A DNA stretch of 48,935 nt from an uncultured Streptococcus sp. GTDB taxonomy: Bacteria; Bacillota; Bacilli; Lactobacillales; Streptococcaceae. Every line of letters starts with the position of its first letter. Positions within the stretch are counted from its first letter, which is position 1. This document shows positions 33,936 through 42,323 of the stretch, one piece after another. The notes under the pieces are model-generated. The model was not told where the DNA came from and did no database searches. It saw nothing but the letters and a program-made list of their open reading frames with translations. The stretch lies in assembly GCF_905372115.1 (NCBI RefSeq), contig NZ_CAJPNR010000013.1, forward strand, positions 1-48,935. The letters run 5' to 3'. Made by a program: the position numbers and the translations under genes.

Positions 33936-34406
33936 ATCGCAACGATTGTTGAATTGGTGAGGGAGGTTATTGAGCCAGCCATTTTGGCCCCCTATGAATT
34001 AGTTGATATTGAGTACGGAAAGATGGGCGGGGACTACGTTCTCAGTGTCTTTGTAGATAAGCCTGAAGGTATTACGGTCAATGATACAGCGGATTTGACG
34101 GATATTATCAGTCCGCTCTTGGATCAAATCAAGCCAGATCCTTTCCCGGAACAGTATTTTCTGGAAGTGACCAGTCCAGGCTTGGAGCGCCCGCTCAAGA
34201 CCAAGGAACAGCTAGTCGATGCAGTCGGCAGTTATATCCATGTCAGTCTCTATAAGGCTGTTGACAAGCAGAAAGTCTTTGAAGGCACCTTGCTAAGCTT
34301 TGAAGAGGATGTTCTGCACATGGAATATCTGGACAAGACTCGCAGAAAAGAAGTCGAAATTCCCTACAGTCTGGTTTCCAAAGCCAGATTAGCCGTTAAG
34401 TTTTAG
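33936..34406 (+). CDS. rimP: ribosome maturation factor RimP
   Basis: RimP helps 30S assembly. The conserved body IATIVELVREVIEP to the end is intact, with SPGLERPLK (about 85-93). The start is the problem. AGGAGG (33921-33926) is followed in frame by TGT CGT CAT ATC and no ATG, GTG or TTG at a normal distance. I mark ATC 33936 (9 nt spacing), where homology begins. In-frame alternatives are GTG 33918, which has no ribosome site, and ATG 33873, which lies on the predicted transcription start and would add 21 residues as a leaderless message. A sequence error is also possible. It is the first gene of the nusA operon. Confidence 0.85.
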   Translation: MATIVELVREVIEPAILAPYELVDIEYGKMGGDYVLSVFVDKPEGITVNDTADLTDIISPLLDQIKPDPFPEQYFLEVTSPGLERPLKTKEQLVDAVGSYIHVSLYKAVDKQKVFEGTLLSFEEDVLHMEYLDKTRRKEVEIPYSLVSKARLAVKF

Positions 34407-34436
34407 CCGCAGAAGCAATATAGAAAAGAAAGGAAC

Positions 34437-34456
34437 ACTTTTGTTTCGGCAAAAGT
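34437..34456 (+). promoter_or_regulatory. UUCG-capped hairpin between ribosome site and nusA start
   Basis: ACTTTTG (34437-34443) and CAAAAGT (34450-34456) form a 7-bp stem; a T-G pair closes a TTCG tetraloop. AAAGGA ends at 34434 and the ATG is at 34460. The real distance is 25 nt, but with the stem folded only about 5 nt remain. Confidence 0.7.
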
Positions 34457-34459
34457 CAC

Positions 34460-35722
34460 ATGAAAATGAGTAAAGAAATGCTAGAGGCCTTCCGCATTTT
34501 GGAAGAAGACAAAGGAATCAAGAAAGAAGATATCATTGACGCGGTGACCGAGTCACTTCGCTCTGCCTATCGTCGTCGCTATGGTCAGGCAGACAGCGCA
34601 GCCATTGAGTTTGACGAAAAGTCAGGTGATTTCCGTGTCTATACTGTTCGCGAAGTTGTGGACGAGGTCTTTGACAGCCGTTTGGAAATCAGTCTCAAAG
34701 ATGCCTTGGCTATCAGTTCAGCCTATGAGTTGGGAGATAAGATCAAATTTGAAGAAGCGCCAGCTGAATTTGGCCGCGTAGCTGCTCAGTCTGCCAAGCA
34801 AACCATTATGGAGAAGATGCGCAAGCAAACTCGCGCTATCACTTACAATACCTACAAAGAACATGAAAATGAAATCATGAGCGGGACGGTGGAGCGCTTT
34901 GACAATCGCTTTATCTATGTCAATCTTGGCAGCATTGAAGCGCAGCTATCGAAACAAGATCAGATTCCTGGTGAGGTCTTTGCCTCTCATGACCGCATCG
35001 AAGTCTTTGTCTACAAAGTAGAAGACAATCCTCGCGGTGTCAATGTCTTTGTCAGCCGCAGCCATCCAGAAATGATCAAGCGCTTGATGGAGCAGGAAAT
35101 CCCTGAAGTTTATGACGGAACTGTAGAAATCATGAGCGTGTCACGGGAAGCGGGCGATCGGACCAAGGTAGCTGTTCGCAGTCACAACCCTAATGTGGAT
35201 GCCATTGGTACAATCGTCGGACGCGGTGGAGCCAATATTAAGAAAATTACTAGCAAGTTCCATCCTGCCAAATACGATCCCAAGAGCGGCCGTATGGTAC
35301 CGACTGAAGAAAATATCGACGTCATCGAGTGGGTAGCAGATCCAGCTGAATTTATCTACAACGCTATTGCTCCTGCAGAGGTTGACCAAGTTATCTTTAA
35401 CGAAGAAGATAACAAGCGGGCCTTGGTTGTGGTACCAGACAGCAAACTCTCTCTGGCTATTGGCCGTCGCGGACAGAACGTTCGCTTGGCAGCTCATTTG
35501 ACAGGCTTTAGAATTGATATCAAGTCTGCCACTGAGTTTGAAGAAATGGAAGCAGCCAATGAACTGGGCGGATTTGCTCAGGAAGCAGAAGAAATTCTTG
35601 CGGATGCAGCTGTTCTAGAGACAGAAGTTTCAGGAGCAGCAGCAACAGACTTTGACGCAGTAGCAGAGGAAACTGTACTAGAAACAGCTGGTTTAGAAAG
35701 CGAAGCTGAAGAACTAGACTAA
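34460..35722 (+). CDS. nusA: transcription termination/antitermination factor NusA
   Basis: NusA binds RNA polymerase and modulates pausing, termination and rRNA antitermination. The 420-residue protein has the N-terminal polymerase-binding domain (about 1-125), an S1 domain (about 135-200) and two KH domains with GRGGANIKK (about 252-260) and GRRGQNVRLA (about 336-345). An acidic Ala/Glu-rich tail follows from about 370. A second ATG at 34466 is the start used in many orthologues. The ribosome site acts through a hairpin (see 34437-34456). Confidence 0.95.
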   Translation: MKMSKEMLEAFRILEEDKGIKKEDIIDAVTESLRSAYRRRYGQADSAAIEFDEKSGDFRVYTVREVVDEVFDSRLEISLKDALAISSAYELGDKIKFEEAPAEFGRVAAQSAKQTIMEKMRKQTRAITYNTYKEHENEIMSGTVERFDNRFIYVNLGSIEAQLSKQDQIPGEVFASHDRIEVFVYKVEDNPRGVNVFVSRSHPEMIKRLMEQEIPEVYDGTVEIMSVSREAGDRTKVAVRSHNPNVDAIGTIVGRGGANIKKITSKFHPAKYDPKSGRMVPTEENIDVIEWVADPAEFIYNAIAPAEVDQVIFNEEDNKRALVVVPDSKLSLAIGRRGQNVRLAAHLTGFRIDIKSATEFEEMEAANELGGFAQEAEEILADAAVLETEVSGAAATDFDAVAEETVLETAGLESEAEELD

Positions 35723-35732
35723 GGGGGATGGA

Positions 35733-36029
35733 ATGGCAAAAACAAGAAAAATCCCTTTAAGAAAATCAGTGGTATCCAACGAAGTGATTGACAAGCGTGA
35801 TTTGTTGCGGATTGTCAAGAACAAGGAAGGTCAAGTCTTTATCGATCCGACAGGAAAGGCCAACGGCCGTGGAGCTTATATCAAGCTGGATAATCAGGAA
35901 GCTCTTCAAGCCAAGAAGAAGCGGGTCTTTAACCGCAGCTTCAGTATGGAAGTGGATGAGGCTTTCTATGATGAGTTAATCGCTTATGTCGATCATAAGG
36001 TCAAAAGAAGAGAGTTAGGTCTTGAATAA
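35733..36029 (+). CDS. rnpM: RNase P modulator RnpM (YlxR family)
   Basis: A 98-residue YlxR (DUF448) protein with KIPLRKSVVS near the start and DPTGKANGRGAYI (about 37-49), the family signature. The Bacillus orthologue binds and modulates RNase P RNA. It lies 10 nt after nusA and overlaps ylxQ, as in most Firmicutes. Confidence 0.88.
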   Translation: MAKTRKIPLRKSVVSNEVIDKRDLLRIVKNKEGQVFIDPTGKANGRGAYIKLDNQEALQAKKKRVFNRSFSMEVDEAFYDELIAYVDHKVKRRELGLE

Positions 36030-36318
36030 AGAGAAACTTGCAAATATGCTGGGACTGGCTCAGCGGGCCGGCCGCATCATTTCTGGTGAAGAGCTGACCA
36101 TCAAGGCTATCCAGGAAGGAAAAGCAGAACTGGTCTTTTTAGCCCAGGATGCAGCTCCTAATCTCAGCAAGAAAATCACTGATAAAAGTCGTTACTACCA
36201 AGTAGAAGTATCAACCGTGTTTTCAACACTGGAATTAAGCTCTGCCATTGGCAAGGCCAGAAAAGTGCTCGCCGTGACAGATGCTGGTTTTACAAAGAAA
36301 ATGAGGTCTCTTATGTAA
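36022..36318 (+). CDS. ylxQ: L7Ae-family RNA-binding protein YlxQ
   Basis: A 98-residue L7Ae/L30e-type protein, probably binding K-turn RNA. LGLAQRAGRIISGEELTIKA (about 10-29) is the typical start of the family. It begins with TTG at 36022 inside the end of rnpM (8-nt overlap). The role in cells is not settled. infB follows after 19 nt. Confidence 0.88.
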   Translation: MNKEKLANMLGLAQRAGRIISGEELTIKAIQEGKAELVFLAQDAAPNLSKKITDKSRYYQVEVSTVFSTLELSSAIGKARKVLAVTDAGFTKKMRSLM

Positions 36319-36337
36319 TAGAAGAGGAGGACAAGAT

Positions 36338-39130
36338 TTGTCTAAAGTAAGATTGTATGAAATCGCCAAAGAACTGGGAAAAGAAAGCAAGGAGGTAGTG
36401 GCTCGTGCTAAGGAGCTGGGATTCGATGTCAAAAGTCATTCATCCAGCGTAGAAGCTGACGCTAGTGAGCGAATCAAGTCCAGCTTTACGAAAGCAGCCG
36501 CACCCCAAGCTCCTGCAGAAAAGCCTGCAGCTGCTCAGCCATCACCGCAAAAAACTCCTGCCAAAGAGGCGGCGCCAGTCAAGGCAGAACAGCCAGAAGC
36601 AAAAGCTGCTGCTAAGCCAGAAGCGAAAGCAGAAACAGCGGCGCCAGTCAAGCGCCCGCAAAGCCGGAACTTTAAGGCAGAACGTGAAGCGAGAGCCAAG
36701 GAAGAGGCAGAACGTCGTAAGCAGCAAGGCAACCACAAACCACAAAATAAAGAGCAAGGCAAGCGTGAGGACCGCGATAATCGAAATAAGAATCGCGGAA
36801 ACCGCAACGACCGAGATAGGGGCAATCGTCCAAATGACCGTCGCGATAATCGTGGTCAAGATGGCCGCCGCAATGGTCAGAATCATCAAGGATTTAACGG
36901 TCAAAACCGCCAACAGCCTCAAGGGCCGAAGATTGACTTTAAGGCTCGGGCCGCAGCTTTGAAAGCAGAGCAGAATGCAGAATACGCTCGCTCCAGCGAG
37001 GAACGCTTTAAGCAAGCACAAGAAGCTAAAGAAGTTATGGAACGGCAAAACCGCCGCAAGGAGCAGCCTAAGGCAGAAGCAAGTGCACCAGTTCAGCCTG
37101 CACCAGCTCCATCTGCACCAGCAGCGAATCCAAGCCCAGCGCCAGCCGCTGTGGATACGCGTCGGAAGAAGCAAGCTCGACCAGATAAGAAGCGCGATGA
37201 TTTTGATCGCGAAGAAGAAGGTCCAAGAAAACAACAAAAGAATCGAAGCAGTCAAAATCAAGTGAGAAATCAAAGAAATAGTAATTGGAATAAAAACAAG
37301 AAAAATAAAAAAGGAAAGGGCAACAATAATCAGGCACCAAAACCTGTTACAGAACGGAAGTTCCATGAGTTGCCAACTGAATTTGAATATACAGACGGAA
37401 TGACCGTTGCAGAAATCGCAAAACGGATCAAGCGCGAGCCAGCTGAAATTGTTAAGAAGCTCTTTATGATGGGTGTTATGGCAACGCAAAACCAATCTCT
37501 TGACGGCGATACTATTGAGCTCCTTATGGTGGACTACGGTATCGAAGCTAAGAAGAAGGTGGAAGTTGACACAGCTGACATTGAGCGCTTCTTCGTAGAA
37601 GAAGGTTATATCAACCAAGATGCCTTGGTAGAGCGTCCGCCAGTTGTAACCATCATGGGACACGTTGACCATGGTAAAACAACCCTCTTGGATACCTTGC
37701 GTAACTCTCGCGTAGCTACAGGTGAAGCAGGTGGTATTACTCAGCACATCGGTGCTTACCAGATCGAGGAAAGCGGCAAGAAGATTACTTTCTTGGATAC
37801 GCCTGGACACGCGGCCTTTACTTCTATGCGGGCCCGTGGTGCCTCTGTTACGGATATCACTATCCTGGTCGTAGCGGCTGATGACGGTGTTATGCCGCAA
37901 ACGATTGAAGCTATCAACCATTCCAAAGCCGCTGATGTCCCAATCATCGTAGCCATCAACAAGATCGATAAGCCAGGAGCGAATCCTGAGCGCGTGATTG
38001 GTGAATTGGCTGAGCACGGTGTCATGTCAACAGCTTGGGGCGGAGATTCTGAATTTGTTGAAATCTCAGCGAAATTCAATCAAAATATCGATAGCTTGCT
38101 GGAAACAGTCCTCTTGGTAGCAGAAATCCAAGAACTCAAGGCAGATCCGACTGTTCGAGCGATTGGTACAGTTATCGAAGCCCGTTTGGATAAAGGAAAA
38201 GGTGCAGTTGCAACCTTGCTTGTTCAGCAGGGAACTCTGAATGTGCAGGATCCAATCGTTGTTGGAAATACCTTCGGTCGGGTTCGGGCTATGACCAACG
38301 ACTTGGGCCGCCGTGTTAAGGTGGCAGGACCATCTACACCGGTTTCTATTACTGGTCTCAATGAAACTCCGATGGCTGGTGACCACTTTGCGGTCTATGA
38401 AGATGAAAAAGCTGCGCGTGCAGCCGGTGAAGAACGTGCCAAACGTGCCCTTCTTAAGCAGCGTCAAGCTACTCATCGCGTCAGTCTGGAAAATCTCTTT
38501 GATACCCTCAAAGCTGGTGAAGTTAAGTCTGTTAATGTTATCATCAAGGCTGATGTGCAAGGATCCGTAGAAGCCCTGTCTGCTTCCCTGCAAAAGATTG
38601 AAGTGGAAGGCGTTAAGATTACCATCGTCCACTCAGCAGTTGGTGCTATCAATGAATCTGACGTAACACTGGCAGAAGCCTCAAATGCCTTCATCATCGG
38701 ATTTAACGTTCGTCCTACATCTCAAGCTCGCCAACAGGCAGAAGCTGATGATGTCGAAATCCGTCTCCACAGCATTATCTACAAGGTTATTGAGGAAATG
38801 GAAGATGCCATGAAGGGAATGCTGGATCCAGAATACGAAGAAAAAATCATCGGGGAAGCTCTTATCCGCGAGACCTTCAAGGTTTCCAAGGTTGGTACTA
38901 TCGGTGGATTTATGGTTATCAATGGTAAAGTGACCCGTGATTCCAAGGTTCGTGTTATCCGTGACGGCGTCGTGATTTACGATGGTGAGCTTGCCAGCCT
39001 CAAGCACTTCAAGGATGATGTTAAGGAAGTTACTAACGGCCGCGAAGGTGGACTCATGATTGATGGCTACAATGACATCCAAGTAGATGACACGATTGAA
39101 GCCTACATCATGGAAGAAATTAAGAAATAA
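36338..39130 (+). CDS. infB: translation initiation factor IF-2
   Basis: IF-2 brings fMet-tRNA to the 30S subunit and hydrolyses GTP at 50S joining. The 930-residue protein has an IF2_N domain, then a long low-complexity region (about 50-330) rich in Ala/Pro/Lys and then Arg/Asn/Asp/Gln. The GTPase follows: GHVDHGKTT (about 441-449), DTPGH (about 487-491), NKID (about 541-544). C-terminal beta-barrel and fMet-tRNA domains end at EEIKK. The start codon is TTG, with GAGGAGG 7 nt upstream. Long minus-strand open frames over the low-complexity region are compositional shadows. Confidence 0.96.
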   Translation: MSKVRLYEIAKELGKESKEVVARAKELGFDVKSHSSSVEADASERIKSSFTKAAAPQAPAEKPAAAQPSPQKTPAKEAAPVKAEQPEAKAAAKPEAKAETAAPVKRPQSRNFKAEREARAKEEAERRKQQGNHKPQNKEQGKREDRDNRNKNRGNRNDRDRGNRPNDRRDNRGQDGRRNGQNHQGFNGQNRQQPQGPKIDFKARAAALKAEQNAEYARSSEERFKQAQEAKEVMERQNRRKEQPKAEASAPVQPAPAPSAPAANPSPAPAAVDTRRKKQARPDKKRDDFDREEEGPRKQQKNRSSQNQVRNQRNSNWNKNKKNKKGKGNNNQAPKPVTERKFHELPTEFEYTDGMTVAEIAKRIKREPAEIVKKLFMMGVMATQNQSLDGDTIELLMVDYGIEAKKKVEVDTADIERFFVEEGYINQDALVERPPVVTIMGHVDHGKTTLLDTLRNSRVATGEAGGITQHIGAYQIEESGKKITFLDTPGHAAFTSMRARGASVTDITILVVAADDGVMPQTIEAINHSKAADVPIIVAINKIDKPGANPERVIGELAEHGVMSTAWGGDSEFVEISAKFNQNIDSLLETVLLVAEIQELKADPTVRAIGTVIEARLDKGKGAVATLLVQQGTLNVQDPIVVGNTFGRVRAMTNDLGRRVKVAGPSTPVSITGLNETPMAGDHFAVYEDEKAARAAGEERAKRALLKQRQATHRVSLENLFDTLKAGEVKSVNVIIKADVQGSVEALSASLQKIEVEGVKITIVHSAVGAINESDVTLAEASNAFIIGFNVRPTSQARQQAEADDVEIRLHSIIYKVIEEMEDAMKGMLDPEYEEKIIGEALIRETFKVSKVGTIGGFMVINGKVTRDSKVRVIRDGVVIYDGELASLKHFKDDVKEVTNGREGGLMIDGYNDIQVDDTIEAYIMEEIKK

Positions 39131-39245
39131 AATAAGAAGTCCGTTAAAAACTCGCAGTGAAATCATTTTTGGTGGAAGTCTATATTTTTAGTATCACATC
39201 TTTTTTCACAAAGAGTTTAGAAGAAATTTCATTCATTAAAACTAA

Positions 39246-39276
39246 AATATAAGCTAGGCCTAGCCTAGCTTATATT
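39246..39276 (+). other. perfect 14-bp hairpin between infB and rbfA
   Basis: AATATAAGCTAGGC (39246-39259) and GCCTAGCTTATATT (39263-39276) around a CTA loop. No T tract follows. It lies in the 176-nt gap between infB and rbfA, which holds no gene. It could be an RNase III-type processing site or protect the 3' end of the infB message. Confidence 0.75.
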
Positions 39277-39306
39277 GCAGAAGAGAAAAATTAGAAAGGA
39301 AATCTC

Positions 39307-39657
39307 ATGGCAAACAATTTTCGTACAGACCGTGTCGGCATGGAAATCAAGCGCGAAGTCAATGAAATCTTGCAGAAGAAAGTTCGTGACCCGCGGGTGC
39401 AGGGAGTAACCATTACCGATGTCCAAATGCTGGGCGACCTATCTATGGCCAAGGTCTACTACACGATTATGAGCAATCTAGCCTCTGATAATCAAAAAGC
39501 TCAGACCGGTCTGGAAAAAGCGACCGGTACCATCAAGCGGGAGCTGGGCCACAATCTGAAGATGTACAAGATTCCAGATTTGACCTTTGTCAAGGACGAA
39601 TCCATCGAGTATGGCAATAAAATCGACCGGATGCTGCGCGATTTAGAGAAAAAGTAA
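39307..39657 (+). CDS. rbfA: ribosome-binding factor A
   Basis: RbfA helps mature the 5' end of 16S rRNA in the 30S subunit. The 116-residue KH-like protein matches the family along its length (FRTDRVGMEIKREVNEIL at the start, VKDESIEYGNKID near the end). AGAAAGGAAA precedes the ATG. It ends the rimP-infB operon. Confidence 0.94.
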   Translation: MANNFRTDRVGMEIKREVNEILQKKVRDPRVQGVTITDVQMLGDLSMAKVYYTIMSNLASDNQKAQTGLEKATGTIKRELGHNLKMYKIPDLTFVKDESIEYGNKIDRMLRDLEKK

Positions 39658-39662
39658 AATAG

Positions 39663-39698
39663 AAACTCAGCTATCATGGCTGGGTTTTCTTGTTTTTT
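39663..39698 (+). terminator. terminator after rbfA
   Basis: AAACTCAGC (39663-39671) pairs with GCTGGGTTT (39679-39687, one G-T), followed by a T-rich run. Confidence 0.8.
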
Positions 39699-39728
39699 AA
39701 TTTAATATAACAATTTTTCATAAAAATA

Positions 39729-39768
39729 GGTATATACCATTTACAAATAAAAAAGAAAGAGTTATAAT
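39729..39768 (+). promoter_or_regulatory. nagA promoter with NagR/dre-like operator
   Basis: GGTATATACC (39729-39738), a perfect palindrome resembling GntR-family NagR sites, touches TTTACA (39740-39745). A 17-nt spacer and TATAAT (39763-39768) complete a strong promoter. The operator position suggests repression without amino sugars. Confidence 0.75.
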
Positions 39769-39788
39769 ATAGTCAAGAAAACTCAGAG

Positions 39789-39857
39789 ATTCAAAAGCGG
39801 GAGTTAGAAAGTAGCTATAGAAAGATGCTAGCTCTATCACAGACTTCCGCTTTGAAT
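39789..39857 (+). promoter_or_regulatory. structured nagA leader
   Basis: ATTCAAAAGCGGGAGT (39789-39804) pairs with ACTTCCGCTTTGAAT (39843-39857) over about 15 bp with one bulged A and one G-T. A TAGC/GCTA stem lies inside. The closed stem begins about 20 nt after the predicted transcription start and ends 40 nt before the nagA ATG. Confidence 0.6.
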
Positions 39858-39897
39858 GGCAGAGAATACAGAAGTCAAGAAAAAGGGAGGCAGTCTT

Positions 39898-41049
39898 ATG
39901 CCTACATATATCAAAGCAGATCAATTTTTCTATCCTCAGGGAATTCGTCAGGGCGGTTATTTAGAGCTGATTGACGGCAAGTTTGGCAAGCTGGTGCAGT
40001 CTGTTCCGCAGGATGCAGAAGTAATAGACTACAGTGGCTACTCGATTGCACCAGGTCTAGTGGACACTCATATTCACGGCTTTGGCGGTGTTGATGTGAT
40101 GGACAATAACATCGAAGGAACTCTTCATACCATGAGTGAGGGTCTCTTGACTACCGGTGTGACCAGCTTTTTACCAACAACCCTGACTTCATCCTATGAG
40201 CGGCTCTTAGCGGTTACTGAAAATATCGGTGCTCGCTATCAAGAAGCTAGCGGAGCCAAGATTCGCGGTCTCTATTTTGAAGGGCCTTATTTCACCGAAA
40301 AGTATAAAGGCGCTCAAAATCCTGCCTATATGAAAGATCCTAGCATGGATGAGTTTCGTGCTTGGCAAAAGGCCGCAAATGGCTTGCTCAATAAGATAGC
40401 TCTCGCGCCAGAGCGTGATGGTGTGGAGGAATTTGTCCGCACGCTGACTGATGAAGGCGTGACTGTTGCTCTGGGGCATTCTAACGCAACCTATGATGAA
40501 GCCAAAACTGCGGTCGAAGCAGGTGCCAGTGTCTGGGTGCATGCATATAATGGTATGCGGGGCTTGACCCACCGGGAGCTGGGCATGGTTGGTGCCATGT
40601 ACGAGCTGCCTCACACTTATGCGGAGCTGATTTGTGACGGACACCATGTGGATCCTAAGGCCTGTGACATCTTGCTTAAGCAGAAGGGACATGAAAATAT
40701 TGCTCTCATTACCGACTGTATGACAGCTGGAGGTCTTGAAGATGGTGACTACATGCTGGGAGAATTTCCAGTGGTTGTGGCGGAAGGAACAGCTCGACTC
40801 AAGTCAACGGGCAATCTAGCTGGCTCTATCCTCAAGCTCAAGGACGGGTTGAAAAATGTGGTCAAATGGGGCATTGCCAATCCTCATCAGGCGGTTATGA
40901 TGGCTAGCCTGATTCCAGCAAAATCCGTCCATATTGATGATGTCTGCGGACAGATCAAGGAAGGCTACGACGCTGACTTTATCGTTTTAGATAAAGATTT
41001 AGAGCTGGTAGCTACTTATCTTGATGGTCAAGAACGATTCCATGTATGA
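39898..41049 (+). CDS. nagA: N-acetylglucosamine-6-phosphate deacetylase
   Basis: NagA deacetylates GlcNAc-6-P to glucosamine-6-P, feeding glycolysis or wall synthesis. The 383-residue amidohydrolase has the metal motif DTHIHGFGG (about 58-66), a FEGPY loop, GHSNATYDEA (about 198-207) and the catalytic Asp in ITDCMTAGG (about 277-285). An upstream in-frame ATG adds 14 residues and includes GGGAGG; the ATG at 39898 is correct. Confidence 0.94.
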   Translation: MPTYIKADQFFYPQGIRQGGYLELIDGKFGKLVQSVPQDAEVIDYSGYSIAPGLVDTHIHGFGGVDVMDNNIEGTLHTMSEGLLTTGVTSFLPTTLTSSYERLLAVTENIGARYQEASGAKIRGLYFEGPYFTEKYKGAQNPAYMKDPSMDEFRAWQKAANGLLNKIALAPERDGVEEFVRTLTDEGVTVALGHSNATYDEAKTAVEAGASVWVHAYNGMRGLTHRELGMVGAMYELPHTYAELICDGHHVDPKACDILLKQKGHENIALITDCMTAGGLEDGDYMLGEFPVVVAEGTARLKSTGNLAGSILKLKDGLKNVVKWGIANPHQAVMMASLIPAKSVHIDDVCGQIKEGYDADFIVLDKDLELVATYLDGQERFHV

Positions 41050-41089
41050 GAACCGCAGGTATTGAAATTAGTCTCCTTATATTTTTCAG

Positions 41090-41115
41090 AAAGAGCAGGG
41101 AAACCTGTTCTTTTT
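41090..41115 (+). terminator. nagA terminator
   Basis: AAAGAGCAGG (41090-41099) pairs with CCTGTTCTTT (41104-41113), then TT. The loop is GAAA. Confidence 0.8.
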
Positions 41116-41149
41116 GATTGGCAAGCTACTTGATAGCCTTCTCCTAGAT

Positions 41150-41178
41150 TTGAATTGCTTTCTTAGGCGTGATATAAT
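41150..41178 (+). promoter_or_regulatory. promoter of the small membrane protein/aldo-keto reductase operon
   Basis: TTGAAT (41150-41155), 17 nt, TATAAT (41173-41178), about 29 nt before the start at 41207. Confidence 0.75.
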
Positions 41179-41206
41179 GAAACTATAATGTAAACAGGAG
41201 TAAGCT

Positions 41207-41401
41207 ATGAAACGAATTGATGCGAAATTTTTGATAATGGGACTTGTTTTACTGTTGGCGGGACTGATGTTTGGACGAATCTTAATCCTTGTCGCAGGAG
41301 TAGCTTTCATTATCTATAGCTTTTTCAGTAAAGGGATGGAGCCGACCAAGGAAAATATCTTCAAACCCAAACCAATACTGAAGAAAAAGGAAAAGAAGTG
41401 A
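41207..41401 (+). CDS. small two-helix membrane protein
   Basis: A 64-residue protein of unknown function. Two hydrophobic stretches (about 8-25 and 27-42) and a very basic C-terminus ending in KKKEKK suggest a small integral membrane protein with a cytoplasmic tail. CAGGAG precedes the ATG and it has a good promoter. It is followed by a 27-codon frame that begins at its stop codon. Confidence 0.7.
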   Translation: MKRIDAKFLIMGLVLLLAGLMFGRILILVAGVAFIIYSFFSKGMEPTKENIFKPKPILKKKEKK

Positions 41402-41481
41402 GCAGTTTTGCTCTTGTGATCACTGTAGCAGCTACCTTGCTGAAGGCAGTAGATGGAACTTATAAAGGAGACGTGAGATGA
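41398..41481 (+). CDS. possible 27-residue peptide linking two genes
   Basis: An open frame from GTG 41398, overlapping the preceding stop (gtGA), to TGA 41479-41481, overlapping the next ATG (41478). AAAAAGGAAAAG lies just upstream. The peptide has a hydrophobic segment (FALVITVAATLL, residues 4-15) and a short polar tail. Four-base overlaps at both ends suggest translational coupling, but this small frame could be chance. No family is recognised. Confidence 0.35.
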   Translation: MSSFALVITVAATLLKAVDGTYKGDVR

Positions 41482-42323
41482 GAGAATATCTTTTGAACAA
41501 TGGTGTAGGCATTCCGGTGCTGGGCTTCGGTACTTGGAAGGCTCAGGATGGCGAAGAAGCCTATCAAGCAACATTAGCCGCTCTCAAGGCAGGCTATCAG
41601 CACATTGATACGGCAGCTATCTATAAGAACGAAGAGAGTGTCGGACGGGCAATCAAGGACAGCGGCATCCCGCGGGAGGAGCTCTTCATCACGACCAAGC
41701 TTTGGAATGACATTCATACTTATGAGGAGGCTCAAGAGGCCTTTGCGGCCTCAATGGAGCGGTTGGGACTGGACTATCTAGACCTCTACCTCATCCACTG
41801 GCCGAATCCCAAACCCCTAAGGGAAAACGATGCTTGGAAAAAGCGCAATACCGAAGTCTGGCGTGCCATGGAAGATCTTTATAATCTTGGCAAGATTCGA
41901 GCGATTGGCGTCAGCAATTTCCTGCCTCATCACTTAGAAGCCTTGCTTGAAACAGCACGTATGACTCCTGCTGTCAATCAAATCCGCCTGGCTCCAGGTG
42001 TCTATCAGACAGAGGCGGTGAACTTCTGCCGTGAGCATGAGATTTTACTGGAAGCTTGGGGACCATTTGGTCAAGGAGAGCTCTTCCAAAATCCAGCCGT
42101 ACAGGCTGTGGCAGACAAGTATGGCAAGACCATTGCACAAGTCGCGCTAGCTTGGAGCTTGCAGGAAGGCTTCCTGCCCCTGCCTAAGTCGGTCACTCCG
42201 AGCCGGATTGCCAGCAATCTGGACTGCTTTGACATCGAGCTAGACGCTGCTGACTTGGAAGTGCTCAAAAATGTCAGCGGTTTGACCGGTGGCGCTCCAA
42301 ATCCGGATGGGATGGATTTTTAG
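41478..42323 (+). CDS. aldo/keto reductase
   Basis: A 281-residue NADPH-dependent reductase of the AKR5-like (2,5-diketo-gluconate reductase/YvgN) group. The catalytic residues are in place: HIDTAAIYKNE with Asp and Tyr (about 43-54), TTKLWND with Lys (about 72-78) and DLYLIHWPNP with His (about 103-112). LPKSVTPSRI near residue 235 is the cofactor site. The substrate is unknown; methylglyoxal or other aldehydes are typical. AAAGGAG precedes the ATG. Confidence 0.88.
   Translation: MREYLLNNGVGIPVLGFGTWKAQDGEEAYQATLAALKAGYQHIDTAAIYKNEESVGRAIKDSGIPREELFITTKLWNDIHTYEEAQEAFAASMERLGLDYLDLYLIHWPNPKPLRENDAWKKRNTEVWRAMEDLYNLGKIRAIGVSNFLPHHLEALLETARMTPAVNQIRLAPGVYQTEAVNFCREHEILLEAWGPFGQGELFQNPAVQAVADKYGKTIAQVALAWSLQEGFLPLPKSVTPSRIASNLDCFDIELDAADLEVLKNVSGLTGGAPNPDGMDF

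Noticed and set aside
36542..38017. 491-codon open frame on the minus strand across infB
   Set aside because: It lies opposite the low-complexity and GTPase regions of IF-2, has no ribosome site and no recognisable domain; it is a compositional shadow.
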